Of a stretch of 64,000 bases of DNA, positions 1 through 10,399 are shown in pieces (positions within the stretch are counted from its first letter, which is position 1; each line of letters starts with the position of its first letter). Location of the stretch: positions 10,439,501-10,503,500 of the forward strand of contig JAILWY010000003.1 in NCBI GenBank assembly GCA_022113835.1. Direction: 5' to 3'. A program made the position numbers and the translations under genes. The notes beneath the pieces were generated by a model. That model was not told the DNA's origin. It saw nothing but the letters and a program-made list of their open reading frames with translations, and did not search any database. The stretch is from Atopsyche davidsoni. Lineage: Eukaryota; Arthropoda; Insecta; Trichoptera; Hydrobiosidae.

Positions 1-372
1 ATTTTTAAACCTTTTTTTAATCTAAAATGAATAAAAGGATTTCCACTGCAATTTTCAGTGTAATTCGCTGCGTAGGCCGGAGTTGCGGGCCGGCGTGGAC
101 AGCCGGGGAGGCTGTGGCGTTAAGTGATATCAGCATTTTCCATACTGAGGGGCGAGCAGACAATAGCCCCGAGGGCACATGTGCCGGGGTGGCTCGCCCA
201 TCTTGCTGTACGCCACTGGCAGAAAACAAGGCCTGCCGAATACATCCTACTTTAATTTATAACAGCACTAACACTTTACTATATATTCACTCGACTAAAT
301 GACCCGTGAAAATTATTGAATAATATAACGTGATACATGCAAATTTACTACACATAATCGTGTATTGTGTTA
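1..372. other. AT-rich DNA with a GC-rich island (about 65-235)
   Basis: The block around 65-235 is much richer in G and C than its surroundings. A 91-codon frame crosses it, but with no splice sites or recognisable protein I do not call a gene. A conserved non-coding element is possible. The rest is plain AT-rich sequence. Confidence 0.35.
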
Positions 373-623
373 TGAGATATTCGACCATCACACTGAGCAC
401 ATACCGATCCAGTGTTCATGGTTTTTTAATGTGAAAATAATGTAACGAGTCCTCGGGTCCTTTTATACCGCAGTTTTATACTGTTAGGAAAATTCTGCAT
501 GTTGCTACTGCCCAATAGTATTATTATATAATCCGTTCCTTACTTTCTCCGGCGTTTAGATCTGATACTCCTTCTGTAGTAGGCTGCAGGAACAATAGCA
601 AAAGCCCACCTACCTCAACAAGG
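373..623 (-). repeat. Family B interspersed repeat, inverted copy
   Basis: Read on the minus strand, this matches the family B copies at 624, 9141 and 16596: the stretch with GGAGTATCAGATCTAAACGC, then TATTGGGCAG, then the CCATGAACACTGG segment and a degraded tail. It abuts the plus-strand copy at 624, giving a head-to-head pair. Its start is cut relative to the longest copies. It has no coding capacity. Confidence 0.75.
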
Positions 624-920
624 TGGACTTGGAATGATTGTGGAGGGATGTTCTCTGGAAGAACCTTTTCCAGGTGGGAAGCTCCTGCTATTGTTTTTGC
701 AGCTTGCTGCAGTAGGAGTATCAGATCTAAACACCAGAGCTTTGCGAAGAAAGAATTATATAATAGTGCTATTGGGCAGCAGCAATACGCGGATTTATCC
801 TTAGAATATATAACCCACTACACTATTTACCCTAAGAAAACCATGAATACTAGCTCAGCATAAGTGTATGTTCAGTGAGATGGTCGTCAACCTCCTTTGA
901 GGAGAGGTACTCGAAGATGA
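624..920 (+). repeat. Family B interspersed repeat
   Basis: This copy begins at GTGGACTTGGAATGATTG and runs to a tail reading GGTCGTCAACCTCCTTTGAG, then GAGAGG. The same order of blocks recurs at 9141, 16596 and 40183. In one frame the tail (…MLSEMVANLL-stop type in better copies) resembles the C-terminal end of the LINE fragment at 7315 (…MFQEMVTNLI-stop). Family B is therefore either part of that LINE lineage or a SINE sharing its 3' end. Confidence 0.75.
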
Positions 921-1404
921 ATAAAATTATAAAAGAACATACAAATGTCCATGCCATTTAGAAAACTAAGTTAATAAATATAAGCCAATATATGTTTATA
1001 TAATAATAATTACATTTTTTGCTCAAATATTTTCTGTTTCACCGCTGATTTATTATTTTTGCACGTTTTTTGTTTAATTCAATGAAATTTCAAAGCGTGA
1101 AAAATATAAATTTAAAATAACCCACACGTACTAATTTCACACAGCAACAATGCGGTCGGCTATAGAAATGGTCGAAATTAAAATGATTTAAAATCGGAGG
1201 CGGCGCAGTGGCGCCTCGGGCCGGCGCCCCCACCGGTAACTGCGTTTATTGCGCCGCCCCTGCGAATAATCAGACGACTATTGTTTTAGCTCTTTTGGAC
1301 ACCCTGTATAGCGCGCAGTCCGCTGCGGGTGTACCAGAAGCAATCACGCATTTACACCATTTTATATGTGAATAAATAAAGAGTAAACAAATATATCCAA
1401 GATA
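921..1404. other. AT-rich intergenic DNA with a short GC-rich island
   Basis: The sequence is mostly AT-rich. A compact GC-rich block lies at about 1195-1265. No gene is seen. Confidence 0.4.
1289..1312. mobile_element. Solitary mariner-like inverted-repeat end
   Basis: The words CTCTTTTGGACACCCTGTA match the right terminus of the mariner-like element at 42395-42926 (CTCTTTTTGGACACCCTATA). No partner end or transposase is visible to the left, so this is at most a relic terminus. Confidence 0.35.
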
Positions 1405-2089
1405 CACCATACCTCGCTTTACGGCCTAGATACGTTCCACGAAACTTGGCCGCAAAGCGAAAAGCCGTATAACGAATCTATTATTCTAATACAAATTCAT
1501 ACAAATTCAATGGGATCGGTTCCAAATTTGTTAAATATGTAACACTCTTTACACATTCTGGCCATATTTTTTCCAAACATGGTTCATTGTTGTTAATTTT
1601 AATTCCTTCCATGATTCACTGATGCTGTCAACAGCATCCTTGATGTTATTGTTTTTCCAAAATGTTTCAATTGAAGCTTTACCATCGGTTTTCCTTATAA
1701 GTTGTCGGAAAGTTCGGCGTAGGTAATATGCCTTAAAAGTGGCTATTAGTTGGATCAGAGCTGTTGTATTTTTCGGAAGGTACTCAATCATGACATCTTC
1801 AGATAGCTCGGATAAATTAGTAGGATGACCTGGTGCATTATCCAAAATTAGCAAAGCCTTGTTGGTTAAGTTATTGTCTCGCAAATATTTTTTCACTTCT
1901 GTACAAAAGTGATTTTTGAACCAATCCTCAAAAGTAGCTTTAGTCATCCAGGCTTTCTTGTTGGACTTCCATATTTTTTGCAGTTATAGCGAAACATTTT
2001 AGGCCGTAAATCGAAAACGTGCTTTAATTGAAAAGGGTCGTAATAGCGAAATGCCGTATAAAGAGCGGCCGTATAGCGAGGTATGGGTG
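1405..2089 (-). mobile_element. Internally deleted Tigger/pogo-like DNA transposon
   Basis: The element has imperfect terminal inverted repeats (left CACCATACCTCGCTTTACGG, right end the reverse complement of CACCCATACCTCGCTATACG), and both ends are flanked by TA (1403-1404 and 2090-2091), the target duplication expected of Tc1/mariner/pogo elements. At 685 bp it is far shorter than an autonomous Tigger of roughly 2 kb or more. It holds only a central piece of the transposase on the minus strand. Repeated GCCGTATA/GCGAAA words lie just inside both ends. It is non-autonomous and inactive. Confidence 0.85.
1549..1947 (-). pseudogene. Tigger-like DDE transposase fragment
   Basis: This open frame of 132 codons reads through motifs typical of Tigger (TIGD) transposases: ATFEDWFKNHF near the start, LLILDNAPGHP around residues 32-42 (containing the second catalytic Asp), then EYLPKNTTALIQ and IATFKAYYLRRTFR. 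In family members a short block with the third acidic residue (PMDQG) separates LIQ from IATF. It is missing here, so the catalytic triad is broken. The N-terminal HTH/CENP-B-like DNA-binding region is absent. The frame stays open upstream of the first Met for about a dozen codons (…NKKAW-MTKA), so the Met is not a true start. It lies inside the TIR-bounded element 1405-2089. Confidence 0.85.
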
Positions 2090-3212
2090 TACTATTTTCA
2101 ATATTTTTTGATGGTTGAAATCAGGATTAATACTTTTTGCGGTTTCGCCAATCTTTTGCGTTGGTATTATTTTGATAATGTCAACGTAAAAATTTGGCGC
2201 AACTGCACATCGATAAAATTAAAACATGCAGAAAATTCACAAAAGATACTAAGTATTTTATTTAAAAATTCCCATTTCCATTTATTTAATATATTTACAT
2301 CACTGTGAACATTTTCATTTTTTGAGATTATTTTTATTATAGAATAACTTATAGCTAAACGGCAACCGTTATTCCCATACAATGAAAATTATAAGAAACT
2401 AGTAATGTAGCCCGTCACAAAATGACGAATTTGATGAACGATGCGTCTAAATTCTCGCGGTTAACGACATCTCGCGGCGAAGAAGTGAATTATATAATTA
2501 AAGTTTAGCTAAAGCATATTTTAAAGTTTATGAATGAAAATATTATCCTATCGTCTTGAAATTCGGCACATAGCTGCGGAAAAATTTACTTAACTTATGT
2601 GCAAAAAATCAGCGTTGTATCTTTTAAGATATTCTATACAGAACGGAAAAATGAAACATACATACAAACATACAAATAAACACACAATGGCTATTATTAT
2701 AGTAGATTATACTGTATATACCTGTAATTGAAAATATTTAAATTTGTATGTGCGATATGTTTAATTTCTATCAATTACAACACTCGCAAAGCTTTATTGA
2801 TTGAAAATTGGATATCATTAAAACGATTTAATTGCTTGCTTAACAGGTCTGTTACACTCGCGCGTGTTCCACTTATCAACATCCTAATGGCGTAATCAAA
2901 TATTCTGCCGATGCATTTAATCGTGATTTTACCAAACTCATTACTGAAACAGCATATTAATGAGCAGCCGTTCCAATCAAAGGTGCATCTTTATTTCATT
3001 CCATTTTAATATGATGTAATAAAAATTGAGTACATAAAAAAATCACTGCGAATAAAATGCAATCATTTTAATATGCCCTATACTACCTTGACAACAGGTA
3101 TTTTATGGTTCGTTAGATTGACAAGTAGTTCATCGCGGAGAACTTATTTGATGTAAAAAATATATAGCTGTAGGCTTGGGTGTATTAAAATTGGTGAGTA
3201 ATAAAAAAATCG
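2090..3212. other. AT-rich intergenic DNA
   Basis: I see no gene, RNA or clear repeat. Short ORFs around 2051-2382 overlap on opposite strands and have AT-driven composition. Confidence 0.4.
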
Positions 3213-3665
3213 ATTGATAATGATTAAGTACATTTTTTCAAATATTGAAAATTGATTAAAGAAACTCTTAAAAAAATATCATCGTGATTTGTGTGGGATT
3301 TGAGAGCCCACATCCCCAAAGCTTACATGGCAGGTGCATTACCAACTATGCTAACGAATCACTAGTACTAGGCAAGAATTTTTAACAATCATATCCTATA
3401 AATGAAACAACGTACTTATTATGCCAATTAAATATTGTGTGACTTGCAATACTAGACTTTGAACACAAAGTACTGAGTGAAGCATTTAAATCCGATCTGG
3501 ATATTATTATTTTTAAAGTCTATTTAATTAAGCCAATACACGTACTTGTTAAATATATTATTGATTTTTGTGAAGACCGTCTCACAGGAAGTTGATTGAT
3601 CAATCAAACCTGTATAGGCAAAATCGTACTTTCTGTGAGACGGTCTTCACAAAAATCAATAATAT
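3213..3665 (-). repeat. Family F SINE-like repeat, copy F1 (composite)
   Basis: 3213-3437 matches 24587-24789 nearly base for base: a tail with TGATTAAGTACATTTTTTCA, a minus-strand tRNA-like part with CCCACATCCCCAAAGCTTAC, and the linker CAATCATATCCTATAAATGA. The 3' module 3597-3665 (CAATCAAACCTGTATAGGCA … GACGGTCTTCACAAAAATC) is also present at 24878-24944. The segment between differs from copy F2. No clear target duplication was found for this copy. Confidence 0.7.
3556..3664. repeat. Inverted repeat of the family F terminal module
   Basis: The arms 3556-3591 and 3629-3664 are inverted copies of the module GTGAGACGGTCTTCACAAAA, with few mismatches, around a loop of about 37 nt. A transcript would form a strong hairpin. 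Confidence 0.8.
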
Positions 3666-4793
3666 AAATAAAACGATAGTACAGACATAAAATGAAATTG
3701 AAAAGGGCACATCGATTTAATGAATCCGTTAAAGTTGTGCGATTGGCAATTGAAAGTCCTCCGGGCGCATATGGCGACAGGAGCGTTGCATTAGTATGGA
3801 GATGAGGCAATCACAAGCTACCCTCGCATCGGTATAACATTATTTGTTTCACTAATATAAAAACGGCCACCCCCAAATGGCAGCGAGTCCCTTGCAGGAG
3901 GGGACTCGATAATGCGCCTGCTCGATGGGAAGCTCTGGCAATGTGTCTCGTTTCCTCCTGGCGTATGTGCTCGTGGTAATAGATTTCATAATGTGTGAAA
4001 TATTGCGATGCACTGCGACCAAATGTTGCCGATGGTTATTTCATACACGAGGGGTTCGAGATTCTTCATCGGATGTCTGGCCGCGGTGTGCGAGACACGC
4101 TGTTAAGAATTTATACGTATTCTTCATCTTGGGAAGATATCTTTGAATCACCACTGAATCGGGAAAAAATCATCTTTGAAATATAGCAAACCATCTGTTT
4201 TTTTCAATTTTTACTTAAAAATACAAATCTAAGTAAAATAGTACAAGGTGTGGCTTACGTGTATTTTTATTTTTTTTTATTGAGTTATGTAGGAAAAATA
4301 TGAGTAAAAAACCCTTTTTCAAACTTATAGTTTAACGCTGACTTTATTTAGTATTCATCAAATAAATATTAAATAAATAGGAATATCAACAAATAAAATA
4401 TTTTCCGTGAATGTTTTTTTGGCTTCCCTTATATAAAGCGTAATACATATTTTATGGTGGACAAATTTGATTTGTGCATGCCAGTCATAAAAAACACGAC
4501 ACAATTACTTGTGTTTATCAATAAAAGTAAAAAAGACGCCATTATTGGACACCAAATAATAAATCTCCATTTTATAAATTATACATTATTTTATCTTAAG
4601 CATCACAAAAATATGAATAGCCAATTGTTTCTCGGATTACATATATTTTTTGATTATGAGTACTTTCGCCTTTTCGCGCTTTTCTCATCAGACTCAAGAA
4701 TCTTTGAAAAGACTAATCATAGGCAAAAGAAAGTCTCTTAGCCAATCGTCATATTAAAACAGCGTAAAGAAACAAAATAAAATTATTATTCTT
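3666..4793. other. Intergenic DNA with a GC-richer island (about 3735-4100)
   Basis: The block 3735-4100 has balanced composition and two overlapping short ORFs (3925-4186), without splice sites or recognisable domains. 4200-4790 is plain AT-rich sequence. A conserved non-coding element is possible. Confidence 0.35.
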
Positions 4794-5145
4794 CTTTGGA
4801 TGCCTCTCCTCATATGAATCTGGTGACCATGTTCCATATCCTGGACCTTACTTCCGATCTTCAGTATCCACGTAAACATCATTCTTCCAATACCTCTTTT
4901 TCCCTCGATTTTTTCTTGGGTAATCAGTTGGAGGATCCTATATTTATTTTTACAAAAAATAGAAGATTTTTCGCTTTTTTACCAACGTCAAGAGTTCCTT
5001 TTCAGCCACGATTCTTCGCATAGTAACTGTCTTGATTGTCCAAGCTTCGACTCCATAAAGGAGAACTGATACGTCATAACACTTGGTGAATCTCCAGCGA
5101 GATTTCAGGGATAAAATAATAATTTGTCTTAAATCATATCCGTGC
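4794..5145 (-). pseudogene. Non-LTR retrotransposon (LINE) 3'-end fragment
   Basis: On the minus strand this encodes the C-terminal side of a LINE reverse transcriptase: RWRFTKCYDVSVLLYGVEAW, then TIKTVTMRRI, then AEKELLTLVKKRK, and it ends in the shared LINE tail (CCTCTCCTCATATGAATC on the plus strand). Compared with the copy at 46844, about 25 residues between MRRI and the ELLTLVKKR motif are missing. The copy at 7315 has a very similar gap. There is no RT catalytic motif and no endonuclease. It is a 5'-truncated dead copy. Confidence 0.75.
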
Positions 5146-5199
5146 GTAGAATGTATACTTTTCATTGGTAAACACAGTAATCGGGTTAGGTTAGTTATG

Positions 5200-5370
5200 A
5201 GTGGCCGCGGAGCCCCTCGGCAATCAGCGCGGATGACCAGGCAGGAGGGGATGCGCATTAGTATTCATTTGGCCGGCCTTAATGGCCAGGACAATACTGG
5301 GAAATTTCCATACCTAATGAGCGATATCTGAGAGGCCTCGTGACGGACCGACGCGCCGGAATGGGTATGC
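5200..5370. other. GC-rich island
   Basis: This compact GC-rich block contains the near-palindrome GGCCGGCCTTAATGGCC. The ORFs here are not convincing. It may be a conserved non-coding element. Confidence 0.3.
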
Positions 5371-5481
5371 AAATCGGCAACACTTTCTGGACAGCTTGAT
5401 TTCAGATTAGAGTATCCACTTGTAAAACCAAAACCTATATCATACTATCCCAAATTTTGAAACCACACAAATTTAAATAAA

Positions 5482-5703
5482 ATTACGGTACTTGTTTTTT
5501 ATCCGACCACTAAATTTTTTTAATGTATATGTACTCGCAGAGATAAGAATCTATCATGTGACGATGAGTCCCGTTGTGGCGTTTATTTCGTTAATTGCAG
5601 ATTTCCATGACCGCTCGATTCGTTGGGTTAGGTTAGGTTAGGTTAAAAAAAAAAGGTTAGGTACAAGATTTTGGTGGTCGGATAAAAAACAAGTACCAAA
5701 ATT
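5482..5703. mobile_element. Foldback MITE-like element
   Basis: The inverted repeats of about 35 bp at 5482-5516 and 5669-5703 share TACTTGTTTTTTATCCGACC and its reverse complement, with a few mismatches outside it. The interior of ~150 bp has no coding capacity and carries a TTAGG-type tract next to a poly-A run. The length and structure fit a MITE. The superfamily is unknown. Confidence 0.65.
5624..5662 (+). repeat. Short interstitial TTAGG-type repeat
   Basis: Four consecutive GGTTA units, a run of ten or so A, and one more GGTTAGG unit. TTAGG is the ancestral insect telomere repeat. Here it lies inside the MITE, so it may be element sequence rather than a telomere relic. Confidence 0.75.
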
Positions 5704-5990
5704 ACTTTTTACCAAAAAATTGATAAAAGATATTGATAGTCGAAATATGTGTGCGAATCGAAATACTTGATATCAGATTAGAGTATCTACTTAAATTTTA
5801 AAACTAAAATCTATATAATACCATCCAAATTTTTTGAAACCACTCTAATTTATATTTACATTAATGAATACTTTACAATCCAAATCGACAGATAACTTTT
5901 ATTCGTGATATTATATATAATGTGTGTGTGAATCGGGAATACTTTACGGACAGCTTGATTTCAGATTAGAGTATTACATAATATATATTT

Positions 5991-7314
5991 TTTAAAACCA
6001 CACCTATTTAGTCTGAAAAGATTATTCTATATTGTATTTTAGATAACCAGAACCAAGATTTATATCATTTTATCTTTTTTTTTAACCACATCAGTTTTCT
6101 TTAAAATCTGTGTGCAGAAAATAATATAGATTAAGAGATGATTTTTTTATGTGATATTGAATATTTGTGTATTATTGGCACATAGTAAAATATATATAAC
6201 ATGTAAAATTCAAGTCTTGTCGTAGTAAACGTGAGAACAAAACCGAAGTGCCTTCTTAATATCAGCTTACTGACGCAATTTAATAATAATATGAATTAAT
6301 ATTGTTCTAGTAAGTTTCTGGACGATTGAAAACGAACTGTATAAGCATCTTAGATAAAAAAAATCATTATGAACATCTAAACTACTGAAAAGTACTAATT
6401 AAATCGCATTGACAGAAATAGCGTTTATAAAAAATTGAAGTAACATACACGAAAGCTTAAGTTCATAATGTTAACTATTAGTCATGTCCAAAAATCGTAA
6501 ATAAATTTGCGCCTATAGGTAACTAAAAAGATAATCTAAATAACTCAAACTTTTCTTCATGACGCAGCAGATATATTTTAATTATAAAAAAAATACAGCC
6601 TTATTCACAAAGTTCCATTTATAATCTGAATGTAATGATTAAAATCGTCTTGTCACAAACATCACGCAGCTATTAAAACCTTGAAGTTTTATCACAACAC
6701 CTAGTTTTCATTACAAAGCCGCTCGCATCAATCATAAAACTTATTTTTAATCTCTCGCAGACGTTTGAAAGAAGATTTACGCACAAATTTGTAATAAACA
6801 TTTCTATCCGCGAGTTCTCGGGTTTTGTGATAAATAATGGAATGAAAAATGATCTCCAAAGGAGGAAACCGCGTAGGAGGTATCATTTGTTCAATTCTGT
6901 AAGCCTGTAAGGCTGTAGGCATTCTGATACGTTCGCACCATTAATACGTGAAAAATTACAGGCATATTTTTTTATACTTGTATTAATGTTAAAAACATGT
7001 AACAATAGAAAAAAAACTGTAAAAAATACATATTTAACAAATGCACTTTTCATACGTGATATTTATAGAAACTCTGCAATCTACAGTATTTGAAATTTTG
7101 GACAGAAAAAAGTCAACGAAACTACTTTATAATCAATTTAACTGTTTTAAATATATCCTCAGTTATTCATTACAATCACTGGAATCATTAAAATATCACT
7201 TTAAATGAAAACTAGAATCCTGACCAGGATATTAAAGTGAAAATTGAGACAACACGCAGTCCGTTTAATAACTTAAAAAAAGTACTATGCTCAAGAGATA
7301 ATAATACTGAAATA
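5991..7314. other. AT-rich intergenic DNA
   Basis: No gene, RNA or strong repeat is seen. Short ORFs only. Confidence 0.4.
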
Positions 7315-7665
7315 TCGCTGGGAATTCACCAAGTGTTATGCCGTCTCAGTTCTCTTATATAAAGTTGAAGCTTGGACACACAAGACAGCTACTATGCGAA
7401 TAATTGAAACATTGAATGCTCAAAGAAAGGGAACTCCTGACGTTGCTAAAGAAGCGGAAGGTCTCCTCTTTTGGCCACATTTATCACCGTAAATATGACA
7501 CCCTACGGCTGATTGTCCAAGAAAAAATTGGAAGAAAAAGAGGCATGGGAAGGAGGAAGTATACCGGAAGAAGAGCCCAATGAGTAAGACTGGCTGAGGA
7601 CAGAAATATGTTCCAAGAAATGGTCACCAACCTCATATAAGGAGAGGCATCAGAAAGATAAACCA
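7315..7665 (+). pseudogene. LINE 3'-end fragment
   Basis: The plus-strand frames give EFTKCYAVSVLLYKVEAW, then MLKERELLTLLKKRK, FGHIYHRKYDTLRLIVQEKI and finally MFQEMVTNLI followed by a stop. This is the conserved C-terminal tail of an insect LINE of the class whose proteins read 'YLGHILR…LIMQGKI'. At least one frameshift or deletion interrupts it, and the ~25 residues after MRIIE are missing, as in the copy at 4794. Only the 3' end is present, which is usual for LINE insertions. Confidence 0.75.
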
Positions 7666-9140
7666 TTTTATATATATTCCAACCATTTCGATTCTGTTAC
7701 AAATATATATATTTTTTTATATTTGTGTTTACTTATTGAATGGTACTTTGTAAATCATGATACATAATGAATCGTTCTATAAAAATAAAATGATGATGGA
7801 ATGTCCTAAAAGCGCACCTTATGAGTGAATATACTTTTCATTCAAAGTCACTTCCAATCTGCTGTGGTCTCAGCCAGCAAGATGGATTATAAACCGACTT
7901 TCCGATCGCAACAAAACCACTTTGCGGGATTTCCATTTTCTTTGGTAAAAACTTTCCTGTGGCCGCAAACATTCTGTCGCGTTGAATCACGAGTCGCATC
8001 CCTCAAGTCCCACGGAGCAGTAATGGGGATTTATATCCCTTGTGTTAGTAAAAATAAACTTTTCTGAAGAACATATAAACTACAGCAATTAGATTTATCA
8101 GAGCCATAGCGATGTAGAAATAGAAAACAATATGTTTGCAGCTTTTGAGGCTTATTAATAATTTCGTTCCTAGTTTCATTGCGTAGCGACTAAAATACTA
8201 TTCAGGCTCCGGAGTGATACAAAACCTATTTTTAGCTTATCACCGAAGACATGGAGATTCTGACACTATCATAAATATTATTTCAGCAATTCAACACTTT
8301 TAATATGTTTAATAGTTTTTTAGATTGTGAACAAGTGTTTGCCTTAATATGTCGACACTTCGTGATAATTTTTTGTTGTAACTAACTAGAAAAAATATGG
8401 GGAATGTATGTAAAGAAGCATCGGTAATAAATAATAATTTATTAACTGATCTTTATATATATATTTTTTTTACATTCATTAATAATTACATGAAGTTAAA
8501 AATAACTATTCTAGACTGAACTGAACCAATAAACATATTCAGTATTGTACAAAATCAAAAAGTTTATTTTAATAAAAAATACTAACTTCGCTTTCATTTT
8601 AAATGGCAGTTGCTACGTTGTATTAAAATTCAAGTCAAAATATACATAAACTGTTCAGTTTCTATGCATTTTAAAGTCAAATCCAGCGCAGCGTCAGTCC
8701 TGGCCGCAAAAAAATAATATAATGGCTTCCACGGGGAGAGGACGTCTCCTTGCTGGGACTACCAAATTGTGTTTGACGCCGTCTACTAGAATATCTCTGC
8801 CCGGCTACACCCCTGGCAGGCTGCACCGGAGGAGCTTTGTCATTGCATACTTTATGAAACGAAGGATTCTTCATGTTTGATGTTATTTTTACTCCCAACC
8901 AGGCTTGCTTTTTTGAAATGTAATTTTATATTGTTTAGAGCGCTAACGAGTTGTGCGAGTAATTAATTTTCACTCGACAAGTTTCAGCCCCTTGAAAAAA
9001 ACGAAAAGGCTTTGGCTTGGTACTAACGAGGACAATAATATTTGTAACAAAAACTAGAAAAAAGCATCGAAAACACATTATAATAAAATATTTTATTTAA
9101 GGGGTCATAAATTATACGTAAATATTTACAAGTTATCGGA
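7666..9140. other. Intergenic DNA with two GC-richer islands
   Basis: The islands are at about 7850-8035 (with TGTGGCCGCAAAC) and 8685-8850. Both contain short ORFs without support. The remainder is AT-rich. Confidence 0.35.
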
Positions 9141-9465
9141 GATGTGTAAAGATGGGTAGTGGACTTGGAATGATTGTGGAGGGATGTGCTCTGGAAGTAC
9201 CTTGTCGAGGTAGGAGGCTCCTGCTATTGTTTCTATAGCTTGTTGCAAGAGTATCAGATCTAAATGCCAGAGCTTTGTAAAGAAAAGACTATATAATATA
9301 GCTATTGGGCAGCAGCAATACGCAGACTTATACGCGGTTTAGAAGGACCCGGGGACTAACAAAACTATTTTCCCCTTAAAAAACTATAAACACTGGCTCA
9401 GCATGAATATATGCTCATGAAATGGTCGCCAACCTCCTCTGAGGAGAGGCACTTGATAAAGAAGA
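9141..9465 (+). repeat. Family B interspersed repeat
   Basis: This is among the more complete copies. It runs from GTAGTGGACTTGGAATGATT through GAGTATCAGATCTAAATGCC, GCTATTGGGCAGCAGCAATA and the CCCGGGGACT block to the tail GGTCGCCAACCTCCTCTGAG and GAGAGGCAC. Confidence 0.8.
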
Positions 9466-9714
9466 TCGAAGATATTCATCTGTGCTATTATTCTATAGCT
9501 TGGTTATCATTTTATTGTCAATCAAACAATTAGAAACTGGACGTGAGTAATTTATTTATCTAAAAAACACAACCACACATAAACTGGTGTTATTTTCAAA
9601 TATATTTTTTAAATAAAACGCAAGTATTATTCATTGAAATTCGTGAAATTTTATACCTGCACAGAATTATTCTTTTGAATTCCTGGTGGTTGATACCTGC
9701 ATAGAAGCGGGCTT

Positions 9715-10030
9715 AAGCCTGGGAATACTCGATTCCACAACGAGATAAATTCACTGCCGAGTCACGCTGTATCCGTGTACCGTGTAACATCACGCACGCC
9801 GGCGTGAACCGCAAAAATTCATACCGCCGAGCCTCCCCGTCATGCCCCCATCCCCAGCCCACCCCTAACCCACCCCTGGCACACCCCTAACCCACCCCCA
9901 GCCCACTCCCACCCCCGCGACCGCACGTCAAGCGGGCTCACCGATTGACAGGCGCGATACTAATTGAGCCTCAGGCTTGTATGGAAACACTGAATTACCT
10001 CCTCATGGACTCTGCGCCGCACTGAAGACT
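9715..10030. other. GC-rich island with a C-rich tract
   Basis: The tract 9846-9918 is built from variations on CCCACCCCTAACCCACCCC, so the minus strand has many G-runs able to form a G-quadruplex. Flanking words include AACCGCAA and ATTGACAGG. I see no ORF. It may be regulatory. Confidence 0.45.
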
Positions 10031-10065
10031 GCACTTTTGGGTTAACATGACATTTACTAACTATA

Positions 10066-10345
10066 TCCCATAACTATGAATAAAAATATTTTTTTAAAAA
10101 TTTACAATTCGTTTTTAGTGACATTGGATCGGACATTTACAAAATCTTGCTAGACTATGAAGAAAAATATTTTTTAGTAAATTTACAATTCGTATCTAAA
10201 CACGTAAGATTGGACATTGACAAACTTTTGCTAGACTATGAAAAAAAATATTTTTTAGGAAATTTACAATTCGTATCTAAAGACATTGAATTGGACATTT
10301 ATAAACTCTTGCTAGACTATAAAATTTTTTTTTGGGTATATAATT
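10066..10345 (+). repeat. 81-bp tandem repeat, about 3.5 units
   Basis: The word TTGCTAGACTATG starts at 10147, 10228 and 10309, an exact 81-bp period. Each unit also carries AATATTTTTTAG and TTTACAATTCGTATCTAAA. A more diverged unit precedes them (about 10066) and decayed ones may follow to about 10560. Since 81 is 27 codons, the frame 10147-10371 encodes a 27-residue repeat (LLDYE.KYFL.NLQFVSK). This is probably a minisatellite that happens to be open. Confidence 0.8.
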
Positions 10346-10399
10346 ACGAACTGCATTTCAGGTTAACGTAATGTATACAAACTGTTACTAAACAATGAA

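Larger units (their letters stand above)
5368..5990 (+). repeat. Three degenerate copies of a local repeat
   Basis: The word CTTGATTTCAGATTAGAGTA recurs near 5395, 5768 (as CTTGATATCAG…) and 5953. Two copies are preceded by AATCGG…AAT/CACTTT…GGACAG and all are followed by AAAACC. The MITE at 5482-5703 sits between copies 1 and 2, which may explain their wider spacing. Confidence 0.6.

Noticed and set aside
5545..5575. GTGACGATGAGTCCCG, superficially like a hammerhead core
   Set aside because: The CTGATGA box is not present and no GAAAC partner or stem I pairing was found.
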